A program made the position numbers and the translations under genes. This document shows, in pieces, positions 1 to 8,246 of a DNA stretch of 16,577 nt; within the stretch, counting starts at the first letter, position 1, and every line of letters begins with the position of its first letter. The notes below the pieces were generated by a model that worked only from the letters and a program-made list of their open reading frames with translations, made no database searches and was not told the origin of the DNA. The stretch is from Bacteroidota bacterium. Its GTDB lineage: Bacteria; Bacteroidota; Kryptoniia; Kryptoniales; JAKASW01. The DNA is taken from NCBI GenBank assembly GCA_021796055.1, contig JAJYOS010000034.1, positions 1 through 16,577 of the forward strand. The letters are read 5' to 3'.

Positions 1-926
1 CGATGGTCTCATTCCTGATATATCTCGGGATGCTGACCTGGCCACTCATTGCCTTCGGGTGGGTCGTAAACATCTTCCAGCGCGGTGCGGCATCAATGGG
101 AAGACTCAACAAAATTATCGAAACCGTTCCGGAGATAAAAGACGACGAAGAAACCGATCCTACGATCCGTGAGCTTGCAGGAAGGATTTCCTTCCGCAAC
201 GTCTCCTTCAGATTTCCATCGAAGGAGGACTGCGCCCTGCGGAACATAAACCTGGAGATTGAAAAAGGGATGACGCTGGCAATCGTAGGCAGGACAGGTA
301 CGGGGAAATCTACCGTCGTTAACCTGATTCCGAGACTCTTCGACTGTACGTCGGGCGAAATCATGATCGACGGACACCCGATCAGGAAAATCCCAATCGA
401 CTTTCTCAGGCGTAGCATCGGCTATGTCCAGCAGGAGACTTTTCTGTTCTCGGACACAATCTCGAACAACATTGCATTTGGAGTAGAGATTGCCCGACCG
501 GAAGAAATCGAGTGGGCCGCGAACATATCCCAGATCAAGAAGGATGTCGAGTCCTTCCCGCGGGGTTTCGATACAATGGTCGGAGAGCGCGGTATAACCC
601 TTTCCGGCGGTCAGAAACAGCGGGTGGGGATCGCGCGGGCAATCATACGAAAGCCGAAAATCCTCATCCTCGATGAAGCGCTGTCCGCTGTCGACACCTA
701 CACCGAAGAGGAGATACTCCGCGGGCTGAGAGAAGTCATGAAGGAGCGCACGAGCATAATAATCAGTCACCGGATTTCTACGGTTAAGAACGCGGACTCA
801 ATAATCGTACTCGACGATGGTGAGATTACCGAAATCGGAACACACGACGAGCTGGTTCTGAAAGGCGGGATTTATGCCGACCTTTATAACAGGCAGCTCC
901 TTGAAGAAGAACTGCAAAGGATGTAA
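1..926 (+). CDS. ABC exporter half-transporter, C-terminal part (5' truncated), YheI-like
   Basis: This is the end of a type I ABC exporter subunit (membrane domain fused to ATPase) cut by the left window edge; the reading frame is open to base 3 and the ATG there is probably internal. The first ~30 visible residues are the last transmembrane helix of the membrane domain. The nucleotide-binding domain follows with Walker A GRTGTGKS, Q-loop YVQQETFLF, an intact signature LSGGQKQR, Walker B ILILDEALSAVD with its catalytic Glu, and H-loop SHRIST. By family knowledge it hydrolyses ATP at the inner membrane to export a lipid-like or drug-like substrate; the substrate cannot be read from sequence. 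The second half-transporter at 1939-3777 lies in the same probable operon, so the two likely form a heterodimer. The TAA is 6 bases from the next start. ABC exporter identity is certain; YheI-like assignment is inference. Confidence 0.93.
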   Translation, partial: MVSFLIYLGMLTWPLIAFGWVVNIFQRGAASMGRLNKIIETVPEIKDDEETDPTIRELAGRISFRNVSFRFPSKEDCALRNINLEIEKGMTLAIVGRTGTGKSTVVNLIPRLFDCTSGEIMIDGHPIRKIPIDFLRRSIGYVQQETFLFSDTISNNIAFGVEIARPEEIEWAANISQIKKDVESFPRGFDTMVGERGITLSGGQKQRVGIARAIIRKPKILILDEALSAVDTYTEEEILRGLREVMKERTSIIISHRISTVKNADSIIVLDDGEITEIGTHDELVLKGGIYADLYNRQLLEEELQRM

Positions 927-932
927 TCCTCC

Positions 933-1937
933 ATGATGAACGTAAATTTCTATGAGATTACGAAAGCAGATAAGAGATTCGTAAACAAGAATCTCAAGGG
1001 CAATTTCAAAGTCAATTTCTTCAGTGAGCCTCTCACGAAAGAGAATCTAAAGACGGCGGCGGATGCGGACATTGTTTCGGTGTTCATTTACTCCGCGCTG
1101 GATAAGACGAACCTGTCAAGGCTGAAGAAGCTCAAATGCATTGCGACGCGCAGCACGGGCTTTAACCACATCGATTTGAAATTTGCCTCAGAGAGGAAGA
1201 TAACGGTCAGCAACGTCCCTTTTTACGGCGAAAATACGGTAGCCGAACACACTTTTGGATTGATTCTTGCACTGTCGAGGAACATACACAAAGCCTACGT
1301 GCGAACCGTGAGGAACAATTTCTCGCCCGACGGTCTGGAAGGCTGGGATATAAAGGGGAAAACTCTCGGCGTAATCGGTGCAGGGTCGATCGGTTCGCAT
1401 GTCATAAAGATCGCTAAGGGATTCGGGATGAACGTACTCGCCCATGACATGCATCAGAATCATTTCCTCGCCGAGGTCATGGGATTCACTTACACCTCGC
1501 TCGACAGCCTGCTGAGGAATTCTGATATCATCACGCTGCATTGTCCTTACAACAAGGCAACGCATCATCTGATTAACATGGAAAACATCAAAAGCGTGAA
1601 GCGAGGGGCCTTGTTCATCAACACTGCGCGCGCTAGTATTATCGATCCCGAGGCATTGCATCACGCGCTTGAAACCGGAATATTCGGAGGCGCCGGCCTG
1701 GACGTCTTTGAAGGCGAAGACCTCGTGAAAGAGGAGAACCAGATGCTGACCCGTAACGTGTCCATCGTCCATCTGAAGGCAGTGCTGGAGAAGAACATTC
1801 TGATGAACAGGGAAAATGTAATAATCACGCCGCACATCGCTTTCGACAGTGTGGAGGCGGTCGAGAGAATCCTGACGACAACCGTCGATAACATAATCGC
1901 CTATTCGAAGAAGACACCGACTAACATCGTAAGCTAA
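933..1937 (+). CDS. D-isomer-specific 2-hydroxyacid dehydrogenase (D-lactate dehydrogenase-like)
   Basis: An NAD-dependent cytoplasmic oxidoreductase of the D-2-hydroxyacid dehydrogenase family, 334 residues, normal length. The N-terminal catalytic domain has RSTGFNHID (about 73-81). The Rossmann domain has GxGxxG at 149-154 (GAGSIG) and an acidic residue, D172, where NAD rather than NADP specificity is expected. The family catalytic residues fall at R233 (NTAR), E262 (after GLDVFEG) and H301 (TPHIAF), with the R-to-E spacing of D-lactate dehydrogenases. The segment between E262 and H301 is longer than in glycerate or phosphoglycerate dehydrogenases, which also favours D-lactate dehydrogenase type. 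It would interconvert a 2-keto acid and a D-2-hydroxy acid; the exact substrate is inferred. The start is ATGATG, so 933 or 936; an AAGGA lies somewhat far upstream. It sits 6 bases after one ABC half-transporter and 1 base before the other, so it is co-transcribed with both. Confidence 0.9.
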   Translation: MMNVNFYEITKADKRFVNKNLKGNFKVNFFSEPLTKENLKTAADADIVSVFIYSALDKTNLSRLKKLKCIATRSTGFNHIDLKFASERKITVSNVPFYGENTVAEHTFGLILALSRNIHKAYVRTVRNNFSPDGLEGWDIKGKTLGVIGAGSIGSHVIKIAKGFGMNVLAHDMHQNHFLAEVMGFTYTSLDSLLRNSDIITLHCPYNKATHHLINMENIKSVKRGALFINTARASIIDPEALHHALETGIFGGAGLDVFEGEDLVKEENQMLTRNVSIVHLKAVLEKNILMNRENVIITPHIAFDSVEAVERILTTTVDNIIAYSKKTPTNIVS

Positions 1938-1938
1938 G

Positions 1939-3777
1939 ATGGCAGCAGACATACACGAAGAAGAAATATTAGGTAAGGCATATGATGCGAGGCTGATGCG
2001 CAGGCTTCTGCATTACCTAAAACCGTACTGGCTCCAGGTGATATTTGCGGTACTTATCACCATCATATATGCCGGGATGGGACCGCTTCGTCCTTACCTC
2101 ACCAAGATCGCAATCGACAGCTACATAGAGAAGGGAAATACTGCCGGGCTCTTCAACATCATCCTCATCCTGTTCGGCGTCATAAGCGTGCAGGCATTTC
2201 TCAGGTACGGCTCAAGTTATCTGACGCAGTGGATCGGGCAAAAAACAATATTCGACGTGCGGATGCAGATATTCGGCCACCTGCAGAAACTTGGCGTGAA
2301 ATACTTCGACAAGAATCCCGTCGGCAGGCTGGTGACGAGGGTAACCAACGATGTGGAGGCCCTTAACGACCTCTTCTCGTCGGGCATAGTCATGGCCTTC
2401 GGAGACATCTTTACGATCATCTGGATCCTCTCGTTCATGTTCAGCCTGAGCGCCAAGCTGGCTTTCGTCACGCTCACTGTCCTGCCGATTCTCGTGTATA
2501 TTACATTGCTTTTCAGGAAGAAGGTCCGCTCCTCCTACCGTCAAATTCGCGTTTTGATTGCACGCATTAACGCATTCCTGCAGGAGCACATTTCAGGCGT
2601 TATAGTGGACCAGCTATACAATCGCGAGGGGAAGGCGTTCAGAAATTTCGACGAAGTTAACGGAAAACTCCAGGACGCAAACATCAAGTCGGTCTTCTAT
2701 TATGCTCTCTTTTATCCGGCAGTAGAGTTGACGAGCGCCATCGCAATCGGCCTGATCATATGGTTCGGCGGAAGCCATCTGGTACCGGAGGAATTCGTTC
2801 GACTGCACGGCGGCATTTCACTCGGCATCCTTATCGCGTTCCTCCAGTATACCGAACAATTCTTCACGCCGATCAGAGATTTATCTGAAAAATATAACAT
2901 CCTTCAGACCGCGATGGCTTCGTCGGAGAGGATATTCAGAGTAATAGACGACAAGACGGTGGTGCCCGAAACGAAATCACCGGTAGACATCAAACAGGTC
3001 AAGGGTAAGATTGATTTCAGGAATGTCTGGTTCGCTTACGACGATGAGAACTATGTGTTGAAGGACGTATCGTTCACCGGCAATCCGGGCGAGACGATTG
3101 CGATAGTCGGGGCAACCGGTGCGGGCAAGACTTCGATCGTGAATCTCCTGATGAGGTTCTACGACGTGAACAAGGGCGGGGTGTTTATTGACGGAATAAA
3201 CGTAAAGGACCTGTCCGGCGCTCAATTGAGGAAGAGCATTGCAATCGTGATGCAGGATGTCTTCCTGTTCTCAGGAAGCGTCCATTACAATATTTCGCTC
3301 GGGGATGAGAACATCCAGATTGAGAAAGTCCGGGAGGCCGCAAAGCTCGTCGGGGCCAGCGAGTTTATCGACCGTCTGCCCAACCTGTACGACGAGGACG
3401 TGAAAGAGCGAGGTGCCGCACTTTCTGTCGGTCAGAAGCAGCTGATATCGTTCGCCCGTGCGCTCGCATATGATCCAAGTATCCTTATACTTGACGAGGC
3501 CACGGCGAACATCGACACTGAGACGGAGGAGATGATCCAGGAGGCCACATTGAATCTGCTGAAGGGGCGGACCAGCATAGTGATAGCCCACAGACTGTCA
3601 ACGATACAGCATGCCTCCAAGATCATAGTCCTTCACAAAGGCGAAATACGCGAGCAGGGTACTCACCAGCAGCTCATTGCACAGGGTGGAATCTATTACA
3701 GACTTTATCAACTTCAGTACAAGGATCAAGAGCGACTGGCAAGAAAGCGCCAGAGCGCCGAAACACTGGGCAGTTAA
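1939..3777 (+). CDS. ABC exporter half-transporter, complete, YheH-like
   Basis: A complete 612-residue type I exporter subunit in the inner membrane. About 30-320 form the six-helix membrane domain, including the coupling segment KYFDKNPVGRLVTR. The nucleotide-binding domain follows with Walker A GATGAGKT at 391-398, Q-loop glutamine 439, signature LSVGQ at 495-499, Walker B ending D519-E520 and H-loop H551. The signature has Val instead of the second Gly, as in one partner of heterodimeric exporters (YheH/BmrD and TM287/288 type), whereas the 1-926 subunit has canonical LSGGQ. The N-terminal IHEEEILGKAYD is, from memory, typical of this subfamily. The ATG lies one base after the dehydrogenase stop (TAAGATG) with a weak ribosome site, suggesting translational coupling. 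The substrate is unknown; lipid or drug export is the usual role. Confidence 0.94.
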   Translation: MAADIHEEEILGKAYDARLMRRLLHYLKPYWLQVIFAVLITIIYAGMGPLRPYLTKIAIDSYIEKGNTAGLFNIILILFGVISVQAFLRYGSSYLTQWIGQKTIFDVRMQIFGHLQKLGVKYFDKNPVGRLVTRVTNDVEALNDLFSSGIVMAFGDIFTIIWILSFMFSLSAKLAFVTLTVLPILVYITLLFRKKVRSSYRQIRVLIARINAFLQEHISGVIVDQLYNREGKAFRNFDEVNGKLQDANIKSVFYYALFYPAVELTSAIAIGLIIWFGGSHLVPEEFVRLHGGISLGILIAFLQYTEQFFTPIRDLSEKYNILQTAMASSERIFRVIDDKTVVPETKSPVDIKQVKGKIDFRNVWFAYDDENYVLKDVSFTGNPGETIAIVGATGAGKTSIVNLLMRFYDVNKGGVFIDGINVKDLSGAQLRKSIAIVMQDVFLFSGSVHYNISLGDENIQIEKVREAAKLVGASEFIDRLPNLYDEDVKERGAALSVGQKQLISFARALAYDPSILILDEATANIDTETEEMIQEATLNLLKGRTSIVIAHRLSTIQHASKIIVLHKGEIREQGTHQQLIAQGGIYYRLYQLQYKDQERLARKRQSAETLGS

Positions 3778-3783
3778 CATATC

Positions 3784-3841
3784 GCCGCATCCGATGCGGC
3801 CCGTTGTCTCTCTGCCGCGCCGGTAGATCCCGGCCCGGCAG
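3784..3841 (+). terminator. two consecutive GC-rich hairpins after the ABC operon
   Basis: The first is GCCGCAT (3784-3790), 3-base loop, ATGCGGC (3794-3800), perfectly paired. The second is a 12-base stem, 3812-3823 with 3830-3841, with one C-C mismatch and a 6-base loop. No T-run follows either, so this is not a classic Rho-independent terminator. Likely roles are partial termination or protection of the ABC transcript's 3' end, since fbp starts only 42 bases later. The pairing is seen directly; the role is inferred. Confidence 0.4.
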
Positions 3842-3882
3842 CATAAACTGATTACCGCGCTAACAGAATTAACGGAGGTATC

Positions 3883-4896
3883 ATGTCGGACACGATCCAG
3901 CTAATGACTCTTGGACATCACATCGAAGAAGGCGAGCGCGCTCATCCTGGAGCTACCGGGGACTTCAGCGGACTGTTGAGCAACCTTGCGATCGCTGTGA
4001 AACTCATATGGCGGGAAGTAAGCAAGGCGGGATTGCTTGACATCCTGGGTACAACTCAAAAAGAAAACTCCAGCGGCGATAAGGTCAGGAAGCTCGATGA
4101 GTTCGCCGACGAGACGATCTACAAGGCGATGCAGCGCGGGGGACACCTCTGCGCGATGGCGTCCGAAGAAAACGAGGGACTGCTCGCAATTCCTCCGAAT
4201 TATCCGGTCGGCAAATACGTCCTCGTTTACGACCCGCTTGACGGCTCATCCAACATAGATGCAAATGTTTCAATCGGAAGTATTTTCGGGATTTACCGGC
4301 GTGTTACACCTGCGGGGCCGGGGACTCTTCAAGATTGCCTCCAGCCGGGATACAAGCAGGTTGCTGCCGCTTACACCATTTATGGTTCCAGTACCATTTT
4401 CGTTTATTGCACCGGCAACGGTGTGCATGGCTTCACTCTCGATCCATCCGTCGGAGAATTCCTCCTCTCTCACGAAAACATGCGCACACCAAGGCAGGGA
4501 AGGATATACAGCGTTAACGAGGGAAATTCCTCGAAATGGAATGAAGGGATGCGAAACTACATCGAGTTTCTCAAGGGCGACGATGAGCCGACCGGACGTC
4601 CATATAGCTCCCGTTACATCGGCTCATTGGTAGCAGACTTCCATCGGAATCTGCTCTACGGCGGTATATTCATGTATCCATCAGACGCCACGCACCCTTA
4701 CGGCAAATTACGAATCTTGTACGAGGCTTCTCCCCTCGCTTTCATCATTGAACACGCAGGCGGCAGAGCAAGCGACGGATCGAGAAGAATTCTCGATCTT
4801 GTGCCTTCTTCTCTGCACCAGAAAACCCCTCTCTTCATCGGATCCGAAGAAGACGTGCGAAAAGCGGAGGAGTTCCTGCGAAAAGGGGGCGATTAA
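3883..4896 (+). CDS. fbp: fructose-1,6-bisphosphatase, class I
   Basis: Cytoplasmic enzyme of gluconeogenesis (and of the Calvin cycle where present) that hydrolyses fructose 1,6-bisphosphate to fructose 6-phosphate and phosphate. At 337 residues it is the usual class I length. Metal-site glutamates are in SEENEG (E95, E96); the signature DPLDGSSNID is at 117-126, followed by NVSIGSIFGIYRR. The substrate-binding region YIGSLVADFHRNLLYGGIF is near 245-263, metal ligand E281 is in LYEAS, and the family ending GGRASDGSRRILDL is near 293-306. The N-terminal TLGHHI region matches the AMP-sensing segment of class I enzymes, so AMP inhibition is plausible by family. The start is well supported by GGAGGT just upstream of the ATG. 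It stands between the ABC operon and ggt with longer gaps on both sides, so it is probably its own transcription unit. Confidence 0.97.
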   Translation: MSDTIQLMTLGHHIEEGERAHPGATGDFSGLLSNLAIAVKLIWREVSKAGLLDILGTTQKENSSGDKVRKLDEFADETIYKAMQRGGHLCAMASEENEGLLAIPPNYPVGKYVLVYDPLDGSSNIDANVSIGSIFGIYRRVTPAGPGTLQDCLQPGYKQVAAAYTIYGSSTIFVYCTGNGVHGFTLDPSVGEFLLSHENMRTPRQGRIYSVNEGNSSKWNEGMRNYIEFLKGDDEPTGRPYSSRYIGSLVADFHRNLLYGGIFMYPSDATHPYGKLRILYEASPLAFIIEHAGGRASDGSRRILDLVPSSLHQKTPLFIGSEEDVRKAEEFLRKGGD

Positions 4897-4983
4897 ACTT
4901 CAGCGCCTCTATTTTCGGTCAGTTGCAGGAGCCGCGGGCAGCCCCAAAAATGCGGCGTCGAAAAACACCATTCGCTGCGGCAA

Positions 4984-5010
4984 TTAATCCGAAGAGGCCT
5001 CTTAATCCGA
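4984..5010. repeat. palindrome flanked by direct repeats, operator-like
   Basis: A perfect 12-base palindrome AAGAGGCCTCTT (4992-5003) sits between two copies of TTAATCCGA (4984-4992 and 5002-5010), giving an 18-base period. It lies about 30 bases upstream of the candidate ggt promoter, a place where an activator or repressor dimer could bind. The symmetry is seen directly; a regulatory role is inferred. Confidence 0.3.
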
Positions 5011-5036
5011 CTGAAAGCCAGCTGATCGTCCGATTG

Positions 5037-5065
5037 TTTTTCATGCAAAAGCAATTCGCTATATT
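5037..5065 (+). promoter_or_regulatory. candidate sigma70-type promoter for ggt
   Basis: TTTTTC (5037-5042) and TATATT (5060-5065) are separated by 17 bases, placing a transcription start near 5072 and a leader of about 25 bases before the ggt ATG. The -35 box matches TTGACA poorly while the -10 box is good. TATTATTG at 5062-5069 also resembles the Bacteroidota TAnnTTTG element. The call is motif-based only. Confidence 0.4.
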
Positions 5066-5095
5066 ATTGCACTTTGATGAAATGAAAGGACCACC

Positions 5096-6787
5096 ATGCG
5101 AGCATTTGCCAAAGCCTCACTGATACTAATTCTCTCCGTCGGGACTTCCTTCTCACAAATTTCTGTATTGAAGCCGGCGTTCGGAACTCACGGAATGGTG
5201 TCGACTTCGGATTCGATAGCCACCGCAGTCGGCGTGAAGATATTGAAGGAAGGCGGTAATGCGGTCGATGCCGCTGTGGCAGTCGGATTCACGCTTGCCG
5301 TAGTGTACCCTCAGGCAGGCAACCTGGGCGGCGGGGGCTATTACATAATTCATCTCAAAGATGGGAAGAACTACGCCATAGACGCGAGGGAAACTGCGCC
5401 TGCAGCTGCATCCCGGAACATGTATCTCGATAAAGCCGGCAATGTCATCCCCGGAAAGAGTCTCCTCGGAGGGCTCTCGGTCGGCGTGCCGGGAAATGTT
5501 GACGGCCTTCTGACGGCACAAAAAAGGTTCGGGAGACTCCCGCTACCTAAAGTGATGGAACCGGCTATTGAGCTCGCCGAAAATGGATTCATAGTCGATG
5601 AACACCTCCAGGAGGTATTTCACCATGCGCAGAAAGAGTTCGGGAAATTTCCTTCTACCATGAAATACTTCTCCAGGAACGGTAAATTGTACAGCAAGGG
5701 GGAGAGGCTTGTTCAGAAGGATCTCGCAAATGTACTCGTTAAGATTGCAGACGAAGGGCGGGACGGATTTTATAAAGGCGAAATTCCGGGGTTGATCGCA
5801 AAACAGGATCAGGCTACCGGCGGTGTAATCACTGCAGAAGATGTAGAGGATTACCACGCCATAGTGAAAGAGCCGCTAATGGTATCATATCATGGTTACG
5901 AAGTGATGAGCATGCCGCCATCAAGCTCGGGCGGAGTCTGTCTCGCAGAGATGTTGAACATTCTCGAACACTTCAATCTTCAGAGATACGGCTACGGCGC
6001 TTCGCAGACTCTGCATTACGAAATCGAGGCGATGAGACATGCGTTCGCAGACCGCGACAAGTACCTCGGTGATGTCTCATTCGTTTCTGTCCCACTGAAG
6101 CGGCTTCTTTCCAAGGCATACGCGGACACGATCGCAAGGGAAATCGACCCCTTCAGCGCCACACCGAGCATCGATATTTACCCGGAGCTTATTCATCCTC
6201 CGCACGAGGGAACGCATACGACACACTACTCGATTATCGACAAAGAAGGCAATGCAGTCAGCGTAACGACCACGCTGAACAGCTATTTCGGGTCGATGGA
6301 AGTAGTGGATGGTGCCGGGTTTTTCCTCAACAACGAAATGGACGACTTCAGTGCGAAGCCGGGAACCCCGAACCAGTTCGGAGCTATCGGCGCCGAGGCA
6401 AACTCGATAGAGCCTGGCAAGAGGATGCTCAGTTCAATGACGCCGACGATGGTCCTCAGGGACGGCAAGCCTTACTTGATACTCGGATCGCCGGGAGGGA
6501 CTACGATCATCAATGCCGTTTTGGAGGTAATGCTGAACATAATAGACTTCCACATGCCGCTTGCCCGCGCCGAGATGGCACCGAGAATTCATCAACAGTG
6601 GGTGCCGGATGTAGTTTACTATGAACCGGGGGCACTCGTGTACGATGTCAGGCAGAGCATGATCTCGCGTGGATATAAGCTGGTCCCCAGAGAGGCGATA
6701 GGCGAGGTACAGGCAATTCTTGTGACCCCCGAAGGTTATGAAGGTGTTGCGGACCCACGCGGGCCGGGCGATGCTGAGGGATATTGA
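5096..6787 (+). CDS. ggt: gamma-glutamyltransferase (gamma-glutamyltranspeptidase), secreted
   Basis: An N-terminal nucleophile hydrolase that removes or transfers the gamma-glutamyl group of glutathione and related peptides in the periplasm. At 563 residues it is the normal size. A signal peptide spans about residues 1-20 (basic start, hydrophobic core, SFS-Q end, no lipobox Cys). The precursor should cleave itself before Thr375 in TTHYS to give large and small subunits, Thr375 becoming the nucleophile. R98 (DARETAP) matches the glutamate carboxylate-binding arginine, NNEMDDFSAKPG (about 412-423) the lid and Asp site, LSSM (445-448) the oxyanion serines, and GSPGG (464-468) the conserved glycines. 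The C-terminus ADPRGPGDAEGY matches bacterial enzymes. AAGGA upstream supports the start. It has its own candidate promoter, with hairpins downstream, so it is likely monocistronic. All key residues are present, so it should be active. Confidence 0.96.
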   Translation: MRAFAKASLILILSVGTSFSQISVLKPAFGTHGMVSTSDSIATAVGVKILKEGGNAVDAAVAVGFTLAVVYPQAGNLGGGGYYIIHLKDGKNYAIDARETAPAAASRNMYLDKAGNVIPGKSLLGGLSVGVPGNVDGLLTAQKRFGRLPLPKVMEPAIELAENGFIVDEHLQEVFHHAQKEFGKFPSTMKYFSRNGKLYSKGERLVQKDLANVLVKIADEGRDGFYKGEIPGLIAKQDQATGGVITAEDVEDYHAIVKEPLMVSYHGYEVMSMPPSSSGGVCLAEMLNILEHFNLQRYGYGASQTLHYEIEAMRHAFADRDKYLGDVSFVSVPLKRLLSKAYADTIAREIDPFSATPSIDIYPELIHPPHEGTHTTHYSIIDKEGNAVSVTTTLNSYFGSMEVVDGAGFFLNNEMDDFSAKPGTPNQFGAIGAEANSIEPGKRMLSSMTPTMVLRDGKPYLILGSPGGTTIINAVLEVMLNIIDFHMPLARAEMAPRIHQQWVPDVVYYEPGALVYDVRQSMISRGYKLVPREAIGEVQAILVTPEGYEGVADPRGPGDAEGY

Positions 6788-7160
6788 ACTTTCTTGATCC
6801 CGGATTTCCGACAAGTCCACGGCGAGAAGCGTGGACTCATCGCTCGATGAGAAGCTGCATTGGCCTTTGGCGGATGCGGCCATTGGTCATTTCTCAAAAG
6901 CGGGCCACCTCGTGGTCGATAAAATTTAGTTTTCTAAAGCTTGCTATTTTATCATGGGTACCATAAATTTACTATCGCATTAGGGTAAGAAGGGCTGCCG
7001 TAGTACCACTAGCTTATTTTCGGGTTTCGGTACGTTCCTAATCCCGGAGGCTCTCCGCTCCAAAATCCCTCACAGAAATGAAGAACATCTCCCTCTCATC
7101 CGGTCGGCTCGTGCCAATCACTACAGAGCGAATATCCCCACCCATCAGGGCCTGAGATTT
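6788..7160. other. non-coding stretch between convergent ggt and lptG
   Basis: A 373-base gap between the convergent ends of ggt and lptG. No convincing gene is visible: the only ATG frame here (from 6784, about 60 codons) overlaps the ggt end and has no family features. It holds a perfect 8-bp hairpin right after ggt, a 6-bp hairpin at 6903-6917 with one G-U pair followed by AT-rich sequence, and a GC-poor patch around 6918-6980. Nothing else is recognisable on either strand. Confidence 0.6.
6814..6837 (+). terminator. hairpin downstream of ggt
   Basis: AGTCCACG (6814-6821) pairs perfectly with CGTGGACT (6830-6837) across an 8-base loop, 27 bases after the ggt stop. No T-run follows, so intrinsic termination is uncertain; position between convergent genes makes a transcript-end role reasonable. 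Confidence 0.4.
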
Positions 7161-8246
7161 TTATCGTGCTACCTTAGCTGTATTGTACAATGCTGCGGCA
7201 AAAAAGACGATGTTTGCAAGCCACGCTGTCAGTAACGGATCGACAATTCCATCATAGCCGACAACCTGGCTTATCTTGATGACAAGCAGGTAAATGAATG
7301 CAATCAGAATACTAATCCCGAATTCAAGCGCAAGCCCGCTCCTTTTCTTGCGCGCCGAGAGAGGTACACCGAAGAGAACGACTATGATGGTAGCAAAAGG
7401 GAATGAAACCTTGGAATAATAATCCACCTCGTAGCGGGCAACATCATTTCCGCTCTTCTTCTGCAACTCGATAAACCGCTTGAGCTGATCGAAGTTCATG
7501 TCGTTCGGGTTGAGCTCCTTCTGCGCGAGGTCTGCTGGCTTGAATGTAATCTCTTTCAGCGTGAGAGAAGGCAGGACCTTGTATGACTGGTTAGGGCCGT
7601 CGAAGGTCCTCTCGATGACGTCTTTAAGGACCCATACATGTTCTTTCGGGTGGTACGTCATCGACTGGGCATCATATCTCTTGACCAGATAAGTCCGATT
7701 CGTATCCGCGAAGTCCTGGACCGACACTTTCACCGCCGTGTTCGTAACGTCGTCGAAGTAACCGATAGAGACGACACGATCAGGCCCGTCAAGCATGAAA
7801 ATGTTATACTTCCACCATCCCTCACGGTGCTCCTGCAGATACACTTTTTCAATCCTGAATTTTTCATGATTCGCCATCGGCACAATCCACTCGTTGAAGT
7901 AGATCATGACTCCACAGATGACCGTAGACACCAGCAAAAAAGGCAGAAGCAGCCTGTAAATGTTTATACCTGAGGATTTTACGATTATTATCTCGTTTTG
8001 ATTGGACATTCTTCCGGCTGTAAAAAGACTGGCAAGGAGCACGGCAACCGGAGTAATAAGCTTCAGTATCTCGGGTGTGAAAACCAGGTAGTACCTGGCA
8101 ATCAGAAAGAGGCCCACGCCGTGATCAAGAAAGTCGCTGAGGTGCTCCATGATGTCCACGAGAATGAAGATGGCGGCAAACACCAGGAGCGCAAATAAAA
8201 TTGCGCTTACAAACTGTTTAATTATGTAAAGATCGAGCTTCTTCAG
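7161..8246 (-). CDS. lptG: LptG-type lipopolysaccharide export permease
   Basis: An inner-membrane YjgP/YjgQ-family subunit; with LptF and the LptB ATPase it extracts lipopolysaccharide and feeds it to the periplasmic bridge. It has three N-terminal helices, a periplasmic beta domain (about 140-270 of the longer form), then three C-terminal helices including the segment SKVSFPFATIIVVLFGVPLSA typical of the family. The only ATG/GTG/TTG start giving full length is GTG at 8291, which overlaps lptF by 49 bases, has no visible ribosome site and adds a non-family 15-residue leader. I prefer CTG at 8246: it forms CTGA with the lptF stop, has GAGG 8 bases upstream, and yields 361 residues starting KKLDLYIIKQF, the usual LptG beginning. 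Assignment to LptG rather than LptF rests on gene order and length. Confidence 0.88.
   Translation of the reverse strand: MKKLDLYIIKQFVSAILFALLVFAAIFILVDIMEHLSDFLDHGVGLFLIARYYLVFTPEILKLITPVAVLLASLFTAGRMSNQNEIIIVKSSGINIYRLLLPFLLVSTVICGVMIYFNEWIVPMANHEKFRIEKVYLQEHREGWWKYNIFMLDGPDRVVSIGYFDDVTNTAVKVSVQDFADTNRTYLVKRYDAQSMTYHPKEHVWVLKDVIERTFDGPNQSYKVLPSLTLKEITFKPADLAQKELNPNDMNFDQLKRFIELQKKSGNDVARYEVDYYSKVSFPFATIIVVLFGVPLSARKKRSGLALEFGISILIAFIYLLVIKISQVVGYDGIVDPLLTAWLANIVFFAAALYNTAKVAR

Noticed and set aside
93..770. Minus-strand open frame of 225 codons
   Set aside because: It lies wholly opposite the ABC ATPase domain, whose motifs are all intact; its translation shows no family features.
1188..1952. 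Minus-strand open frame of 254 codons
   Set aside because: Antisense shadow of the dehydrogenase gene, which has all catalytic residues in frame.
4259..4633. Plus-strand open frame of 124 codons inside fbp
   Set aside because: Alternative frame of a clearly coding fructose-bisphosphatase; no ribosome site or recognisable domain.
6784..6966. Possible 60-codon gene after ggt
   Set aside because: It overlaps the ggt end, spans the hairpins, and has no ribosome site or protein features.
7145..7155. TCAGGGCCTGA palindrome beyond the lptG end as a terminator
   Set aside because: The loop would be a single base and no T-run follows on the minus strand.
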